A stretch of DNA of 64,000 bases from Bacillus_I endophytica_A (GTDB lineage Bacteria; Bacillota; Bacilli; Bacillales; Bacillaceae_H): the NCBI RefSeq assembly GCF_026790145.1, contig NZ_JALAMS010000001.1:682001-746000 (forward strand). The letters run 5' to 3'. Under the pieces are notes generated by a model. That model worked only from the letters and a program-made list of their open reading frames with translations. It did no database searches and was not told where the DNA came from. The translations under genes and the position numbers were made by a program. Positions within the stretch are counted from its first letter, which is position 1; each line of letters starts with the position of its first letter. Shown here piece by piece: positions 33,157 to 42,668 of the stretch.

Positions 33157-33999
33157 GTGAGCTTATTGCAACAAATCAAAGAAGGTAAAAAAGGGTTTAC
33201 AAAGTCAGAAGAAAAGATTGCTGGGTATATTTTAAATAATGTTGAAGAAATTCCAACTTTAACAACAAAAGAGCTTTCTCTTCGTTGTAAGGTAAGTGAA
33301 GCTAGCATTGTTCGTTTTTGTAGGAAAATAGGGCTTAAAAGTTATAAAACATTTAAGATGTCTTTGGTACGTGAACTCAGTGGAAACGATTATATTAACG
33401 AAGTTTCGAGAATTCATAAGGATGATCTTCCGTTGCAACTTTTTATGAAAGTAACGAATGCTAGTCGAAAAGCGCTTGATATGGCAGAAAGTTCTCTTGA
33501 TGGAAAGGTATTTGAACGTGTCATTGAGAAATGTTTAGGAGCAAATCGAATCTTTTTTTTCGGTGTTGGTGGATCTGCTGTAAGTGCTATGGATGCTACA
33601 TATAAGTTTTCAAAGCTTGGCTATCCTTCTTTAGTTTCATACGACTTTCATATGGCTATCAATTTAATGACAAGCATGGAGAAAAAAGATCTTTTTGTCG
33701 GAATCTCAACATCTGGAAAAACAAAAGAAGTCGTCGAACTAGCTCAACTAGCTAAGAAACGAGGGGTATGTGTCGTAGCTATTACAAAACTTGAAAAAAC
33801 GCCGCTTTATAAAACAGCTGATTTTCCCCTTTGTATTCCAGATGTTGAACAAGATTACCGAATTGGGAGCATTGCTTCTAGAACTTCCCAGCTTAACATT
33901 GTGGATGCCCTGTATATTAATGTCTTTAATCGTCTTAACGATGATATTCTTCAAAAGTTTCATGAAACAAGAGAAGCCGTCATAAATTTAAGAAGGTAG
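33157..33999 (+). CDS. murR: RpiR-family regulator of MurNAc utilisation (MurR)
   Basis: 280 residues: N-terminal HTH_6 (about 1-75, TTKELSLRCKVSEASIVRFCRKIGL) and C-terminal SIS sugar-phosphate domain (about 110-250, IFFFGVGGSAVSAMDATYKF, VGISTSGKTKEVVELA). RpiR regulators sense phosphosugars; the location just upstream of murQ-murP points to MurNAc-6-phosphate. GTG after GAGGG. Separated from murQ by a promoter, so it may be transcribed alone. Confidence 0.85.
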   Translation: MSLLQQIKEGKKGFTKSEEKIAGYILNNVEEIPTLTTKELSLRCKVSEASIVRFCRKIGLKSYKTFKMSLVRELSGNDYINEVSRIHKDDLPLQLFMKVTNASRKALDMAESSLDGKVFERVIEKCLGANRIFFFGVGGSAVSAMDATYKFSKLGYPSLVSYDFHMAINLMTSMEKKDLFVGISTSGKTKEVVELAQLAKKRGVCVVAITKLEKTPLYKTADFPLCIPDVEQDYRIGSIASRTSQLNIVDALYINVFNRLNDDILQKFHETREAVINLRR

Positions 34000-34009
34000 C
34001 AATATGTTA

Positions 34010-34028
34010 AATGAAATATAATTTCATT
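34010..34028. promoter_or_regulatory. Candidate MurR operator
   Basis: AATGAAAT-ATA-ATTTCATT perfect inverted repeat between murR and the murQ promoter, 16 bases before its -35. Confidence 0.5.
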
Positions 34029-34044
34029 AAAAATAATAAATATA

Positions 34045-34099
34045 TTGACTATTTGTTTCATTTTTTCATAAAATAAGAACATATGAAAACGTTATCAAA
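34045..34099 (+). promoter_or_regulatory. murQP promoter with CcpA cre box
   Basis: TTGACT (34045-34050), 18-nt spacer, TAAAAT (34069-34074). Just downstream TATGAAAACGTTATCAAA (34082-34099) matches all 18 positions of the cre consensus WWTGNAARCGNWWWCAWW. The site covers +1, so glucose repression of the operon is expected. Confidence 0.8.
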
Positions 34100-34110
34100 G
34101 GGGTGGAGAA

Positions 34111-34995
34111 GTGTTAGAACGTTTAGGAACAGAACGTCGTAACAATCAAACAGAGGAATTAGATACAATGAGTATTCAAGATATTTTGCGTACTATGAAC
34201 GAAGAAGACAAGAAAGTTCCAAAAGCGATTCAAAAGGAATTAGAAAATGTTGAAAGAGCTGTGAGTCTAGTTGTAGAAAGCTTTAAAGCAGGGGGGAGGC
34301 TTTTGTACGTTGGAGCAGGAACGAGCGGACGTCTTGGTGTTCTTGATGCTGTTGAATGTCCACCAACGTTTGGTACAGATCCAAGCCTTGTAAAAGGGGT
34401 CATGGCAGGAGGAGAATCAGCTTTTATCAAAGCTGTTGAAGCAGTAGAAGATCGTGAAGATTTAGGAGCAGAAGATATGAAATTGCTGAACATTACCTCT
34501 AATGATACCGTAATTGGTATTGCGGCAAGTGGACGAACACCATATGTTATAGGAGCCTTACGATATGCTAGAGAAAGAGGTGCATCAACATGTGCAATTT
34601 CATGTAATAAAGAAACAGCTATTAGCGCTCTAGCAGACGTGGCAATTGAAGTTGATACAGGCCCGGAAGTTCTTACAGGTTCAACAAGACTAAAAGCAGG
34701 AACAGCCCAAAAGCTTTTACTAAATATGATTTCAACTGTTTCAATGATTCAAATAGGCAAAGTATATAAAAACTTAATGGTAGACGTACAGCCAACAAAT
34801 GAGAAGCTTGTAGAGCGCTCAAAACGAATTATTATGGAGGCAACAGGTATATCATATGAAGAAGCTTCTACCTATTATGATCAATCAAAACAAAATATTA
34901 AAGTTGCCATTCTAATGGTCCTAACAAATTGTACAGTAGAGGAAGCACTAAAAAAATTGCAGACTAGCAATGGATTTGTACGTCAGGCTCTTTAA
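34111..34995 (+). CDS. murQ: N-acetylmuramic acid 6-phosphate etherase
   Basis: 294 residues, one SIS domain. Family motifs seen: ERRN near the start, GGRLLYVGAGTSGRLGVLDA, ECPPTFG, and IGIAASGRTPYV with TGSTRLKAGTAQKL. Cleaves the lactyl ether of MurNAc-6-P to GlcNAc-6-P and D-lactate, in recycling of wall sugar. GTG start with GGGGTGGAG upstream. 27 bases separate it from murP, same operon. Confidence 0.95.
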   Translation: MLERLGTERRNNQTEELDTMSIQDILRTMNEEDKKVPKAIQKELENVERAVSLVVESFKAGGRLLYVGAGTSGRLGVLDAVECPPTFGTDPSLVKGVMAGGESAFIKAVEAVEDREDLGAEDMKLLNITSNDTVIGIAASGRTPYVIGALRYARERGASTCAISCNKETAISALADVAIEVDTGPEVLTGSTRLKAGTAQKLLLNMISTVSMIQIGKVYKNLMVDVQPTNEKLVERSKRIIMEATGISYEEASTYYDQSKQNIKVAILMVLTNCTVEEALKKLQTSNGFVRQAL

Positions 34996-35022
34996 GAGAG
35001 GTAAAAAAAGAGGGGGAGTACA

Positions 35023-36390
35023 ATGTCAAAAGAGCGGGAAGTCGCACGCGAAATTTTAGCTTGTCTTGGGTTTGAGGAGAATGTCGCTAATTTTACAAAT
35101 TGTATGACAAGGCTTAGAGTGAACGTCTATAACCGAGAAGAGGTCAATATTCAAAAACTCGAAGAAATAGACGGCGTTATTGGAGTTGTAGAAGATGAAA
35201 CAATTCAAATTATTTTAGGACCTGGTTTTGTGAATAAAGTGGCTTCAGAATTTCAGCAGTTTTTTGATCAATCTTCAGTTGAAGAAGATCAAAAAAGAAA
35301 AATTCAAGAAAAGAACAATACCCCTTTTAAAAATGGTCTAAAGAAAATTGGAAACGTCTTCATCCCTCTTTTGCCAGGACTTATTGCTTCAGGACTTATT
35401 AATGGGATTGTAAGTACGCTTATCAACGGCGGTGTTGATGAAGCAAATGAACTGATTGTGTTAATGAAGTTTATTGGAGGATGTATTTTCACCTATCTGG
35501 GAGTTTTTGTTGGGATTAATGCTGCAAAAGAATTTGGGGGTACGCCAGTTCTGGGGGGAATTGCAGGTTTATTAATTATTAACCCAGCTCTTGATACTCT
35601 TGATCTTACAATTATGGGAGAAGAAGTAACAGCAGGACGGGGCGGACTTATTGCTGTTTTGATCTCAGCTTGGTTTATGACCGTTATTGAACGAAATGTA
35701 AGAAAGTTTATTCCAAGCGCTGTAGACATTATTTTAACTCCTCTTCTTACGCTTCTTATTGTTGGAATAAGTACAATGTATATTATTCAGCCATTAGGAG
35801 GGCTTCTTTCAGAAGGGATTCTAAGCATCTTAACTGCTGTACTAGAAATAGGTGGGCCTCTCGCTGGTGCTGTACTAGCAGGTACATTTTTACCTCTTGT
35901 AATGGTAGGGCTTCATCACGGATTGATTCCTCTTCATATGGAATTTATTCAAGCAACAGGAGCTACTCCTCTTCTACCGATTTTAGCGATGGCTGGGGCA
36001 GGTCAAGTTGGAGCAGGGCTTGCTATCTTAGTAAAAACGAAGAACGAGCGCATTAAGAAAAACTTGTATGGAGCGCTTCCAGTAGGATTTTTAGGGGTAG
36101 GAGAACCGCTTTTATATGGGGTGACTTTACCGCTTGGACGTCCATTTATTACAGCATGTCTAGGCGCTGCTGTTGGAGGAGCTTCACAAGCTGTTTTCGC
36201 AACAGCAACAAAAGCAGTAGGAATCTCAGGGCTCCCGCTTACATTACTTGTTGTAGATGGGAAAATTATTTTATACTTGCTTGGTCTTTTAATCTCCTAC
36301 GGGGCAGGTTTCATTTTTACTTACTTTTTTGGCTATAAAGAAGAAATGGCTCAAAACCTTAGGAAAGAAAAAGAGGTTTCAGTAGAATAG
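35023..36390 (+). CDS. murP: PTS EIIBC component for N-acetylmuramic acid (MurP)
   Basis: 455 residues: EIIB domain (1-90) with phosphorylated Cys27 in NCMTRLRV, then the EIIC membrane domain of the glucose family (about 105-440; LLPGLIASGL, GGTPVLGGI, GLHHGLIP, GFLGVGEPLLYG). Imports and phosphorylates MurNAc at C6. There is no IIA domain, so it needs a IIA in trans; the free IIA at 4808-5299 is a candidate. Confidence 0.92.
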   Translation: MSKEREVAREILACLGFEENVANFTNCMTRLRVNVYNREEVNIQKLEEIDGVIGVVEDETIQIILGPGFVNKVASEFQQFFDQSSVEEDQKRKIQEKNNTPFKNGLKKIGNVFIPLLPGLIASGLINGIVSTLINGGVDEANELIVLMKFIGGCIFTYLGVFVGINAAKEFGGTPVLGGIAGLLIINPALDTLDLTIMGEEVTAGRGGLIAVLISAWFMTVIERNVRKFIPSAVDIILTPLLTLLIVGISTMYIIQPLGGLLSEGILSILTAVLEIGGPLAGAVLAGTFLPLVMVGLHHGLIPLHMEFIQATGATPLLPILAMAGAGQVGAGLAILVKTKNERIKKNLYGALPVGFLGVGEPLLYGVTLPLGRPFITACLGAAVGGASQAVFATATKAVGISGLPLTLLVVDGKIILYLLGLLISYGAGFIFTYFFGYKEEMAQNLRKEKEVSVE

Positions 36391-36398
36391 AAGGCAAA

Positions 36399-36429
36399 AG
36401 GCGTCTCGCATATGCGAGACGCTTTTTTT
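36399..36429. terminator. Bidirectional terminator after murP
   Basis: GCGTCTCGCA/TGCGAGACGC stem, T7 on the plus strand and A/T on the other side, between convergent genes. Confidence 0.9.
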
Positions 36430-36868
36430 ATGAGAATACGTAAGAAAGAGCTTGCAAAGCTTGCTGTGGTGTTTCTACAACAACTTGTGCTTTGTTTGAC
36501 AGTTCTTTTAATGGGTGATGAAGAGTTTCCGGGCGAACTAAAATAAGCGGTTTTCCTTTTTCAATTGCGCGTGATGCATCCATTGCTGTATTCCACTGTT
36601 TATATTTATCTCCGAAAAGAGCAATAACAACATCACTTTTATTCATTAAAATTTCAGTTCGTAGATTATTAATAGAAGAAGCTGCTTCATCTTTGAAAAT
36701 ATTATTAGGTTGTTTTCCTAGAATTTCTTCACCAATGTTATCAGAACGATCGTGATTTTCCATCGGACCAACAAATGTAAGTGGTAAATTTAAGTCGCTT
36801 GCTTCATTTTTTAATATATCGCGCCAATTATCGTGAATCTGTCCTGCTAAGTAAACAGTAAGTTCCAT
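36428..36868 (-). CDS. ytoQ: YtoQ-family protein
   Basis: 146 residues. Nucleoside 2-deoxyribosyltransferase-like fold: VYLAGQIHDNWRD, VGPMENHDRSDNIG, ADVVIALFGDKYKQWNTAMDASRA-type segment (here SDVVIALFGDKY...). B. subtilis YtoQ is uncharacterised. The start giving MELTVYLAG has AAGGAGG 9 nt upstream; further upstream codons lack support. Confidence 0.82.
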   Translation of the reverse strand: MELTVYLAGQIHDNWRDILKNEASDLNLPLTFVGPMENHDRSDNIGEEILGKQPNNIFKDEAASSINNLRTEILMNKSDVVIALFGDKYKQWNTAMDASRAIEKGKPLILVRPETLHHPLKELSNKAQVVVETPQQALQALSYVFS

Positions 36869-37153
36869 TATGTAATCCTCCTTTTTCAGTTCATTATACC
36901 TTTTTATCATAAGAAAGAAACCTTTCTTTAGAAAGGTGCTTTTGTATTAGTTCTGTAATACTTGTTGTTTAATTTACAATTAGTTAACAAAGTTGAGTAT
37001 AATTAAAATTTAAGAAAGTTAAATATATTTTAATTTTTCTAAAATCTCATAGAATTCTAATATTTATCTAATTATTCTCTCATATTTTCCTTTTATTCTT
37101 TAAAAGAACATAAAAGAAAACGGTTCAACTTAAAAAGCCGTAGGGAAGAAAGG
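36869..37153. other. AT-rich spacer before the carbonic anhydrase gene
   Basis: Very AT-rich. It contains a TATAAT at 36998-37003 with an imperfect TTTACA 19 nt upstream, giving a long leader of about 150 nt. I see no riboswitch signature or ORF. Confidence 0.4.
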
Positions 37154-37747
37154 ATGAATAAGGTGGAACGATTAGAAAGCATGTTAAAGAAAAATGAGGA
37201 ATTTGTAGCAAAAGGTGAAGGAGAAAAGTTTAAAGCAAGTAAATTTTCTAATAAAAACATGCTTGTCATTACATGCATGGACGCTCGTTTAATTAAAATG
37301 TTGCCAGAAGCCCTTGGTTTAAAAAATGGAGATGCCAACATTATTAAAACAGCAGGTGCTCTTGTTTGTGGAAAAAGTGAAAATGTTCTTAGAAGCATCC
37401 TTGTTTCTGTCTATGAGCTTGGTGTTGAAGAAATTTTTGTCGTAGGACATTATGATTGCGGTATGGCAGGATTTTGCTGCGACAATTTACTTGAAAAATG
37501 GAAGGATAGAAGTGACGTTCAACAAGGTGTGCAACAATTATCAAATGAAGGAGTTAATCTCAAAAGATGGCTCAAAGGATTTGATCATATAGAAGATAGC
37601 GTGAAAGAGAGCGTTTCATTCCTCCATGAGTACCCACTTCTGCCTCAAGGTATAAAAATTCACGGTCTTATCATTGATCCAGAGAATGGAAAGGTTGATC
37701 ATGTCACATCGCTTACAAAAGAAGAAAGAGCAGAGCGTACTGTTTAA
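37154..37747 (+). CDS. Beta-class carbonic anhydrase
   Basis: 197 residues. Zinc-site residues Cys41, Asp43, Arg45 (TCMDARL), His99 and Cys102 (GHYDCGM) are all present, so it should be active in CO2/HCO3- interconversion. Like B. subtilis YtiB. It precedes a SulP transporter by 41 bases. ATG lies right after AGAAAGG; GTG three codons on has better spacing. Confidence 0.88.
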   Translation: MNKVERLESMLKKNEEFVAKGEGEKFKASKFSNKNMLVITCMDARLIKMLPEALGLKNGDANIIKTAGALVCGKSENVLRSILVSVYELGVEEIFVVGHYDCGMAGFCCDNLLEKWKDRSDVQQGVQQLSNEGVNLKRWLKGFDHIEDSVKESVSFLHEYPLLPQGIKIHGLIIDPENGKVDHVTSLTKEERAERTV

Positions 37748-37788
37748 GAAAAAGTGAGGATGAAGGAAGATGGGCGAGGAGGAAGAAG

Positions 37789-39045
37789 ATGAATAAAACA
37801 AAGAAACAGCCGTATACGCTTGAGATGCTGAGGCGTGATTTGATTGCTGGGATTATTGTAGGAATCGTAGCTATTCCACTTGGGATGGGATTTGCTATTG
37901 CTTCAGGAACGGAACCTGTACACGGAATTTATACCGTTGTAATTGCCGGGATTATTGTTTCTACATTAGGAGGCTCAAAATTTCAGATTGCAGGACCAAC
38001 AGGGGCATTTGTTCCGATACTGCTCGGGATTGTCACACAGTACGGATTTGATAATCTAATGATTGCGACTTTTATGGCAGGGCTTATTCTCATTGTGCTT
38101 GGATTATGTAAAGCAGGTTCGCTTGTTAAGTATATTCCAAAACCTGTTATTATCGGTTTTACAGCCGGGATTGCGATCATCATTTTCTATGGCCAACTTC
38201 CCCACTTTTTAGGGCTATACGATACAAATGATGAAGCTGGATTTTTAGGTGGTATGGTTTCCATTGTTAAAAGTCTACCAGATGCCAACTTTTATGGAGT
38301 GTTAACAGGCATTGTTGGTCTTGTAAGCATTATTTTAGCAATTCGCTTTGTTCCTAAAATTCCAGGTGCTCTTATTGGGGTTCTCGTCTCAACTGCTTTT
38401 GCGCTTTTGCTTTTCCCTGATAAGCTTGTAACCATTAATACTCTCTACGGAGCAATCCCGAACACGCTTCCACAGTTTGGCCTTCCTGAAATTACGCTAG
38501 AAAAAATTATTACCCTTATTCCTGCGGCGTTAGCCATTGCCTTCTTAGGTGGTTTGGAATCTCTACTTTCGGCTGTTGTAGCAGATGAAATGGCTGGCAC
38601 AAAGCATAAAAGTAATCGGGAGATTGTTGCCCAAGGCATTGCAAACACTATATTACCATTTTTTCAAGGAATTCCTGCTACAGGAGCTATTGCAAGAACG
38701 GCAACAAATATTCGAAACAAAGCAGCAACTCGATTCTCAGGCGTTGTGCATGCTTTATTCGCCTTAATTGTCCTCCTTGTGCTCGCTCCTTATGCCTCTC
38801 ATATTCCGCTTGCAAGCCTTGCCCCAGTTTTAATGGTGGTAGCGTGGAATATGAGTGAACGTAAACATTTTGCGGGCATTGTAAAAGAAAAATCACGTGA
38901 ATCATTTGTATTGCTTGTTACCTTCTTTTTCACCGTCTTTTTTGATCTGATGGTTGGAATTGGCATTGGAATGCTCGCATACTTTGTCCTTAACTTTAAT
39001 AAGACAGCAATAGGGAAGAAAGTTCGCTCAACTGCTGGAATGTAA
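37789..39045 (+). CDS. SulP-family anion transporter lacking a STAS domain
   Basis: 418 residues, 12-14 membrane helices, SLC26/SulP core (RRDLIAGIIVGIVAIPLGMGFAIASG, KFQIAGPTGAF, GGLESLLSAVVADEM, QGIANTILPFFQGIPATGAIARTATN). It ends directly after the last helix, so the usual cytosolic STAS domain is missing. The operon with carbonic anhydrase suggests bicarbonate rather than sulfate as substrate. GGAGG 7 nt before the ATG. Confidence 0.88.
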   Translation: MNKTKKQPYTLEMLRRDLIAGIIVGIVAIPLGMGFAIASGTEPVHGIYTVVIAGIIVSTLGGSKFQIAGPTGAFVPILLGIVTQYGFDNLMIATFMAGLILIVLGLCKAGSLVKYIPKPVIIGFTAGIAIIIFYGQLPHFLGLYDTNDEAGFLGGMVSIVKSLPDANFYGVLTGIVGLVSIILAIRFVPKIPGALIGVLVSTAFALLLFPDKLVTINTLYGAIPNTLPQFGLPEITLEKIITLIPAALAIAFLGGLESLLSAVVADEMAGTKHKSNREIVAQGIANTILPFFQGIPATGAIARTATNIRNKAATRFSGVVHALFALIVLLVLAPYASHIPLASLAPVLMVVAWNMSERKHFAGIVKEKSRESFVLLVTFFFTVFFDLMVGIGIGMLAYFVLNFNKTAIGKKVRSTAGM

Positions 39046-39194
39046 GAAAAACGATATGATGTGTTCGTGCTTCTAACAAAAAAGAAGACAAAACATGTAA
39101 ATTAATCTACAGTAAAGGTAAGTCCTTTGAGTACAGGTATATTGTTAAGAAACTCCGTCCATGGTGGACTTTAGGTAAAAGTTCATCCTCTATT

Positions 39195-39232
39195 AAAGCA
39201 TTTTCTCTAAACAAGAGAGAATGCTTTTTTTT
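39195..39232 (+). terminator. Terminator of the carbonic anhydrase/SulP operon
   Basis: AAAGCATTTTCTCT/AGAGAGAATGCTTT stem with T8, 150 bases after the SulP stop. Confidence 0.85.
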
Positions 39233-39327
39233 ATCTTGTTTTTAAAAAAAGAAGGAATAAGAGAAGGAAACGATGAAGCTATGATGAAGCGAATTTTATT
39301 CTGAAAATAACGAGGAGGAGGGTGTAT

Positions 39328-40230
39328 ATGATAAATGCAGAAGAAAGATTTGAAGAATATGAATCTAAACAGGGCTCTTACTATCTTTATGTGCCACCAA
39401 ATAATCGCCCACACGAAAAGTCTCCACTTATGGTTGTCTTGCATGGATGCACGCAAAATCCTTTCATTATTGCTACGGCAACAGAAATGAATGATACGGC
39501 TCGACAAAACAATTTTCTTGTTTTATATCCTGATCAGCCAAGAAGTGAAGATTCTGGAAAATGCTGGAGTTGGCATGATGTAGATCATCAAGAAAGAGGG
39601 AAAGGAGAGCCTCACAAAATTGTTAGCATGATTAATCATGTAAAAGAAAAATATGAAATATCTGATATATACATAACAGGTCTTTCTGCCGGAGCGGCAA
39701 TGGCTCTGATCGTAGGGGGCGTTTATCCAGAGCTTTTTTCAGGAATAGGAGTTGTAGGAGGTCTCCCTTATAAAGCAGCCGAAACCAAATCAGAGCGTGC
39801 GCTTGCTATGATTAATGGACCACAGCATGATGCTGAAAAGATGGGAGAGCTTTTATACGAAAAAACGGCTGTGTACGATAAAAGGGTGCCTCTTATTGTC
39901 TTTCACGGTACATATGACTGTGTTGTTCATCCAATAAATGCCAATAAATTAATAAAACAGTGGATCACTTTGTGTAATTTAATGAACAAAAATGAAAAAG
40001 ACGGCAAGATTCCCTCTACTCCTGTTCGAACACATAAGGGGGCGGTACCGCTTGGGAAGACGTATAAAATTGAAGAATATGAATCTCCGGATAAAAGCAT
40101 CAAAATTCACTACGTATCAATCAATAGCATGCTTCATTCATGGCCAGGAGGAAGCGTAAAAGGAACGTTCACAGATCCTCTTGCTCCAAGTGCTAGTGAA
40201 ATGATGTGGCACTTTTTTAAACAGCAATAA
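39328..40230 (+). CDS. PHB depolymerase-family esterase
   Basis: 300 residues, alpha/beta hydrolase. Oxyanion/lid region VVLHGCTQNP, nucleophile Ser in GLSAGAAMA, Asp in HGTYDCVVHP, and His in MLHSWPGG. No signal peptide, so it acts in the cytosol, perhaps on stored polyester or other esters. Start at the ATG after GGAGGAGGG; a GTG six bases earlier is possible. Confidence 0.82.
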   Translation: MINAEERFEEYESKQGSYYLYVPPNNRPHEKSPLMVVLHGCTQNPFIIATATEMNDTARQNNFLVLYPDQPRSEDSGKCWSWHDVDHQERGKGEPHKIVSMINHVKEKYEISDIYITGLSAGAAMALIVGGVYPELFSGIGVVGGLPYKAAETKSERALAMINGPQHDAEKMGELLYEKTAVYDKRVPLIVFHGTYDCVVHPINANKLIKQWITLCNLMNKNEKDGKIPSTPVRTHKGAVPLGKTYKIEEYESPDKSIKIHYVSINSMLHSWPGGSVKGTFTDPLAPSASEMMWHFFKQQ

Positions 40231-40342
40231 GCTTGATTATTTTGAATGTTAGGAAAATAAACGAACGCCTTACGGAGAACTTAACAGGTATGCTATACTT
40301 GAAAAAATTTAACTTCAAACCTTAAAAGAAGGGAAGCATATA

Positions 40343-41635
40343 ATGAAAAAAGCGTTCTATCATTGCGATATATTCACCTTAGATCAGGAAAAAATAATTA
40401 AAGACGGAATGATTATAACGGAAGACGAGAAAATTGCCTATATTGGAAAAATGGAAGAAGAGCGATTGCAAGATTGTGAAGAAACTTACAACTGGAGCGG
40501 GAAATGGGTTATGCCAGGGCTTGTGAATTCACATGTTCATATTGTCATGAACATTCTACGTGGTGTTGGAGATGATATGCTTCTTCATCCATGGCTAACG
40601 GAAAAAATTTGGCCGCTTGAAGCGAAGTTTACAACAGATCTTGCTATTACAAGCTCAAAAGCAGCTATTGTTGAAATGATAAAGAGCGGGACAACGCTTT
40701 TTAACGACATGTTTAATCCAATTGGTCTTGATGTATTTAAACTTTACGAAGCGGTAAAAGATACCGGAATGAAAGGTAATTTGGCGTATACCCTGTTTTC
40801 TAATGACAAGGGAGATGAAGCTATAGCAAAAGAAGCCTATGATATTGCTCAATATATTAAGAAAGATCGTTCATTCATTAGAACAACAGTTGCTCCACAC
40901 AGTCCATATTCTTGTAATGAAGAGCTTCTGCGTTCATCTGTTTCAATTGCAAAAGAGCTTGACTTACCTCTTCACATTCACGTGTCTGAAACAGAAAAAG
41001 AGATGAATGATTGTCTTAGCGAACATGAAGCAACTCCTGTACAATATCTAGCAGATCTTGGTTTTTACGAACAGCCCACCATTTTTGCTCATGGAGTTGT
41101 CTTAACAGACGAAGATGTTGCTCTTTTAAATGAAAAAGGAACATCAATTGCTCATAACCCTATTAGTAATTTAAAGCTAGGATCTGGAGTTGCAGATATT
41201 TCTCGCCTAAATCGTGCAGGCGTGAACGTAGCTATTGCAACAGATAGCGTTGCTTCTAATAATAATTTAGATATGTTCGAAGAAATGAGAACAGCTGCAC
41301 TTTTGCAAAAAGGTACACATAAAACGCCAGAAGCAATGCCTGCTTATAGCATGCTAAAAATGGCAACCTTGAATGGAGCAAAAGCGTTAGGATATGAGGA
41401 TACAGGTGTATTAAAAGAAGGATACAAAGCAGATTTCATTTCGATTGATCCAAGAGATAAAATCCATCTTCAACCTCTTGTAAATGCCTCTTCACATCTC
41501 CTATATGCAGCAAGTGGAAAAGATGTTTCTGATAGTGTTATTAACGGAAATATCGTAATGGAAAACCGCGTTCTCTTAACGCTAGATGAAGAAAGAATCA
41601 TATACGATCTAAATTACTACTATAAAACATTATAA
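40343..41635 (+). CDS. mtaD: 5-methylthioadenosine/S-adenosylhomocysteine deaminase-like amidohydrolase
   Basis: 430 residues. Metal-dependent amidohydrolase: NSHVHIVMNILRG (HxH), GTTLFNDMF, THVAPHSPYSC-type segment (TTVAPHSPYSC), HIHVSETEKE, FAHGVVL, and ATDSVASNN with the catalytic Asp. Fits the MtaD/SAH deaminase group of purine salvage. AAGGGAAG 9 nt before the ATG. Confidence 0.87.
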   Translation: MKKAFYHCDIFTLDQEKIIKDGMIITEDEKIAYIGKMEEERLQDCEETYNWSGKWVMPGLVNSHVHIVMNILRGVGDDMLLHPWLTEKIWPLEAKFTTDLAITSSKAAIVEMIKSGTTLFNDMFNPIGLDVFKLYEAVKDTGMKGNLAYTLFSNDKGDEAIAKEAYDIAQYIKKDRSFIRTTVAPHSPYSCNEELLRSSVSIAKELDLPLHIHVSETEKEMNDCLSEHEATPVQYLADLGFYEQPTIFAHGVVLTDEDVALLNEKGTSIAHNPISNLKLGSGVADISRLNRAGVNVAIATDSVASNNNLDMFEEMRTAALLQKGTHKTPEAMPAYSMLKMATLNGAKALGYEDTGVLKEGYKADFISIDPRDKIHLQPLVNASSHLLYAASGKDVSDSVINGNIVMENRVLLTLDEERIIYDLNYYYKTL

Positions 41636-41640
41636 AATGT

Positions 41641-41672
41641 AAAAAAGGTGCTACTTTTAGCACCTTTTTTAC
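41641..41672 (+). terminator. Terminator of mtaD
   Basis: AAAAAAGGTGCTA/TAGCACCTTTTTT stem. Confidence 0.9.
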
Positions 41673-41828
41673 GCTTTCTCCTTTCCTAATGTTCCCAACA
41701 TGAGAGAATTATGATAGCATTTGAAATGCGGATAACAGATGATAATGAAAGAAACACAATCTTTTTACATAAAAAAAGAAAGAACCGTGAATAGTAAAAA
41801 ACACGGCTTACATAAAAAGGAGAAAACG

Positions 41829-42668
41829 ATGACAAAACGCATTTTTATCGCGATTGGGTTACTTCTGCTTCTCGTGAGTTCTGAGCATAGATTTGTTCTA
41901 GCACAATCTACTCATCCTATTTTAAATATTGCTCATCGTGGTGCGTCTGCATATGCACCTGAACATACGATGATTTCTTATAAAAAAGCTCTTGATATGG
42001 GAGCAGACTATCTTGAAATAGACCTTCAGCAAACAAAGGATGGCGTCCTTGTTGCGATCCATGATTCAAAATTAGGAAGAACAACAAATGGAAAAGGTCG
42101 TGTGAAAGATTACACATATGATCAATTAAAGAATCTTGATGCTGGTTCATGGTTTAATCGAAAATATCCTAAGCAAGCAAAAGGGTCATTTGAAAAAGAA
42201 TCAATACTATCACTCGAAGAAATTTTTGCTTACTTTGGGCGTGATCAGCATTACTATATTGAAACAAAATCGCCTCAAAGTTATAAAGGAATGGAAGAGA
42301 ATTTGCTTAAGCTTGTGGATAAATACAATATTCCAGAAGAGCATCTTTTAATTGAATCTTTCAGTGCGAAAAGTTTAAAAAGCATTCATGAGAAGAAGCC
42401 TGAACTTTCACTCATTAAGCTTTCTCTTTGTCGTCCATCATTACAGGAAATAAAGGAAATTAAAACGTATGCAGACGGAATTGGTTCCCGTGCTACGTGT
42501 TTAGATAAAGGATATATTGAAAAAGTCCATAGTCAAGGTTTGTTTCTTCATGCTTTTACAGTCAATGATAAAAAGGCAATGGGGAAGCTGATACATTGGG
42601 GCGTAGATGGTCTTTTTACCAATAATCCTGACGTATTAAAGGATGTAATTGAGAATCAGAACTCATAG
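41829..42668 (+). CDS. Secreted glycerophosphodiester phosphodiesterase
   Basis: 279 residues. Signal peptide (1-25, ending VLAQ), then the GDPD barrel: NIAHRGASAYAPEHT, DYLEIDLQQTKDG, IHDSKLGRTTNGKG, YIETKSP. Hydrolyses glycerophosphodiesters (lipid or teichoic-acid derived) outside the membrane. Start at the ATG after AAAAAGGAGAAAACG; the longer frame upstream is not supported. Confidence 0.88.
   Translation: MTKRIFIAIGLLLLLVSSEHRFVLAQSTHPILNIAHRGASAYAPEHTMISYKKALDMGADYLEIDLQQTKDGVLVAIHDSKLGRTTNGKGRVKDYTYDQLKNLDAGSWFNRKYPKQAKGSFEKESILSLEEIFAYFGRDQHYYIETKSPQSYKGMEENLLKLVDKYNIPEEHLLIESFSAKSLKSIHEKKPELSLIKLSLCRPSLQEIKEIKTYADGIGSRATCLDKGYIEKVHSQGLFLHAFTVNDKKAMGKLIHWGVDGLFTNNPDVLKDVIENQNS

Noticed and set aside
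39046..39194. 149-base stretch after the SulP gene with a small GTCCA/TGGAC hairpin
   Set aside because: No promoter, ORF or known RNA motif; best seen as the 3' untranslated region leading to the terminator at 39195.
40039..40056. GGGGGCGGTACCGC, similar to a T-box GGTACCGCG motif
   Set aside because: It lies inside the esterase coding region, with no stem I, specifier or terminator around it.
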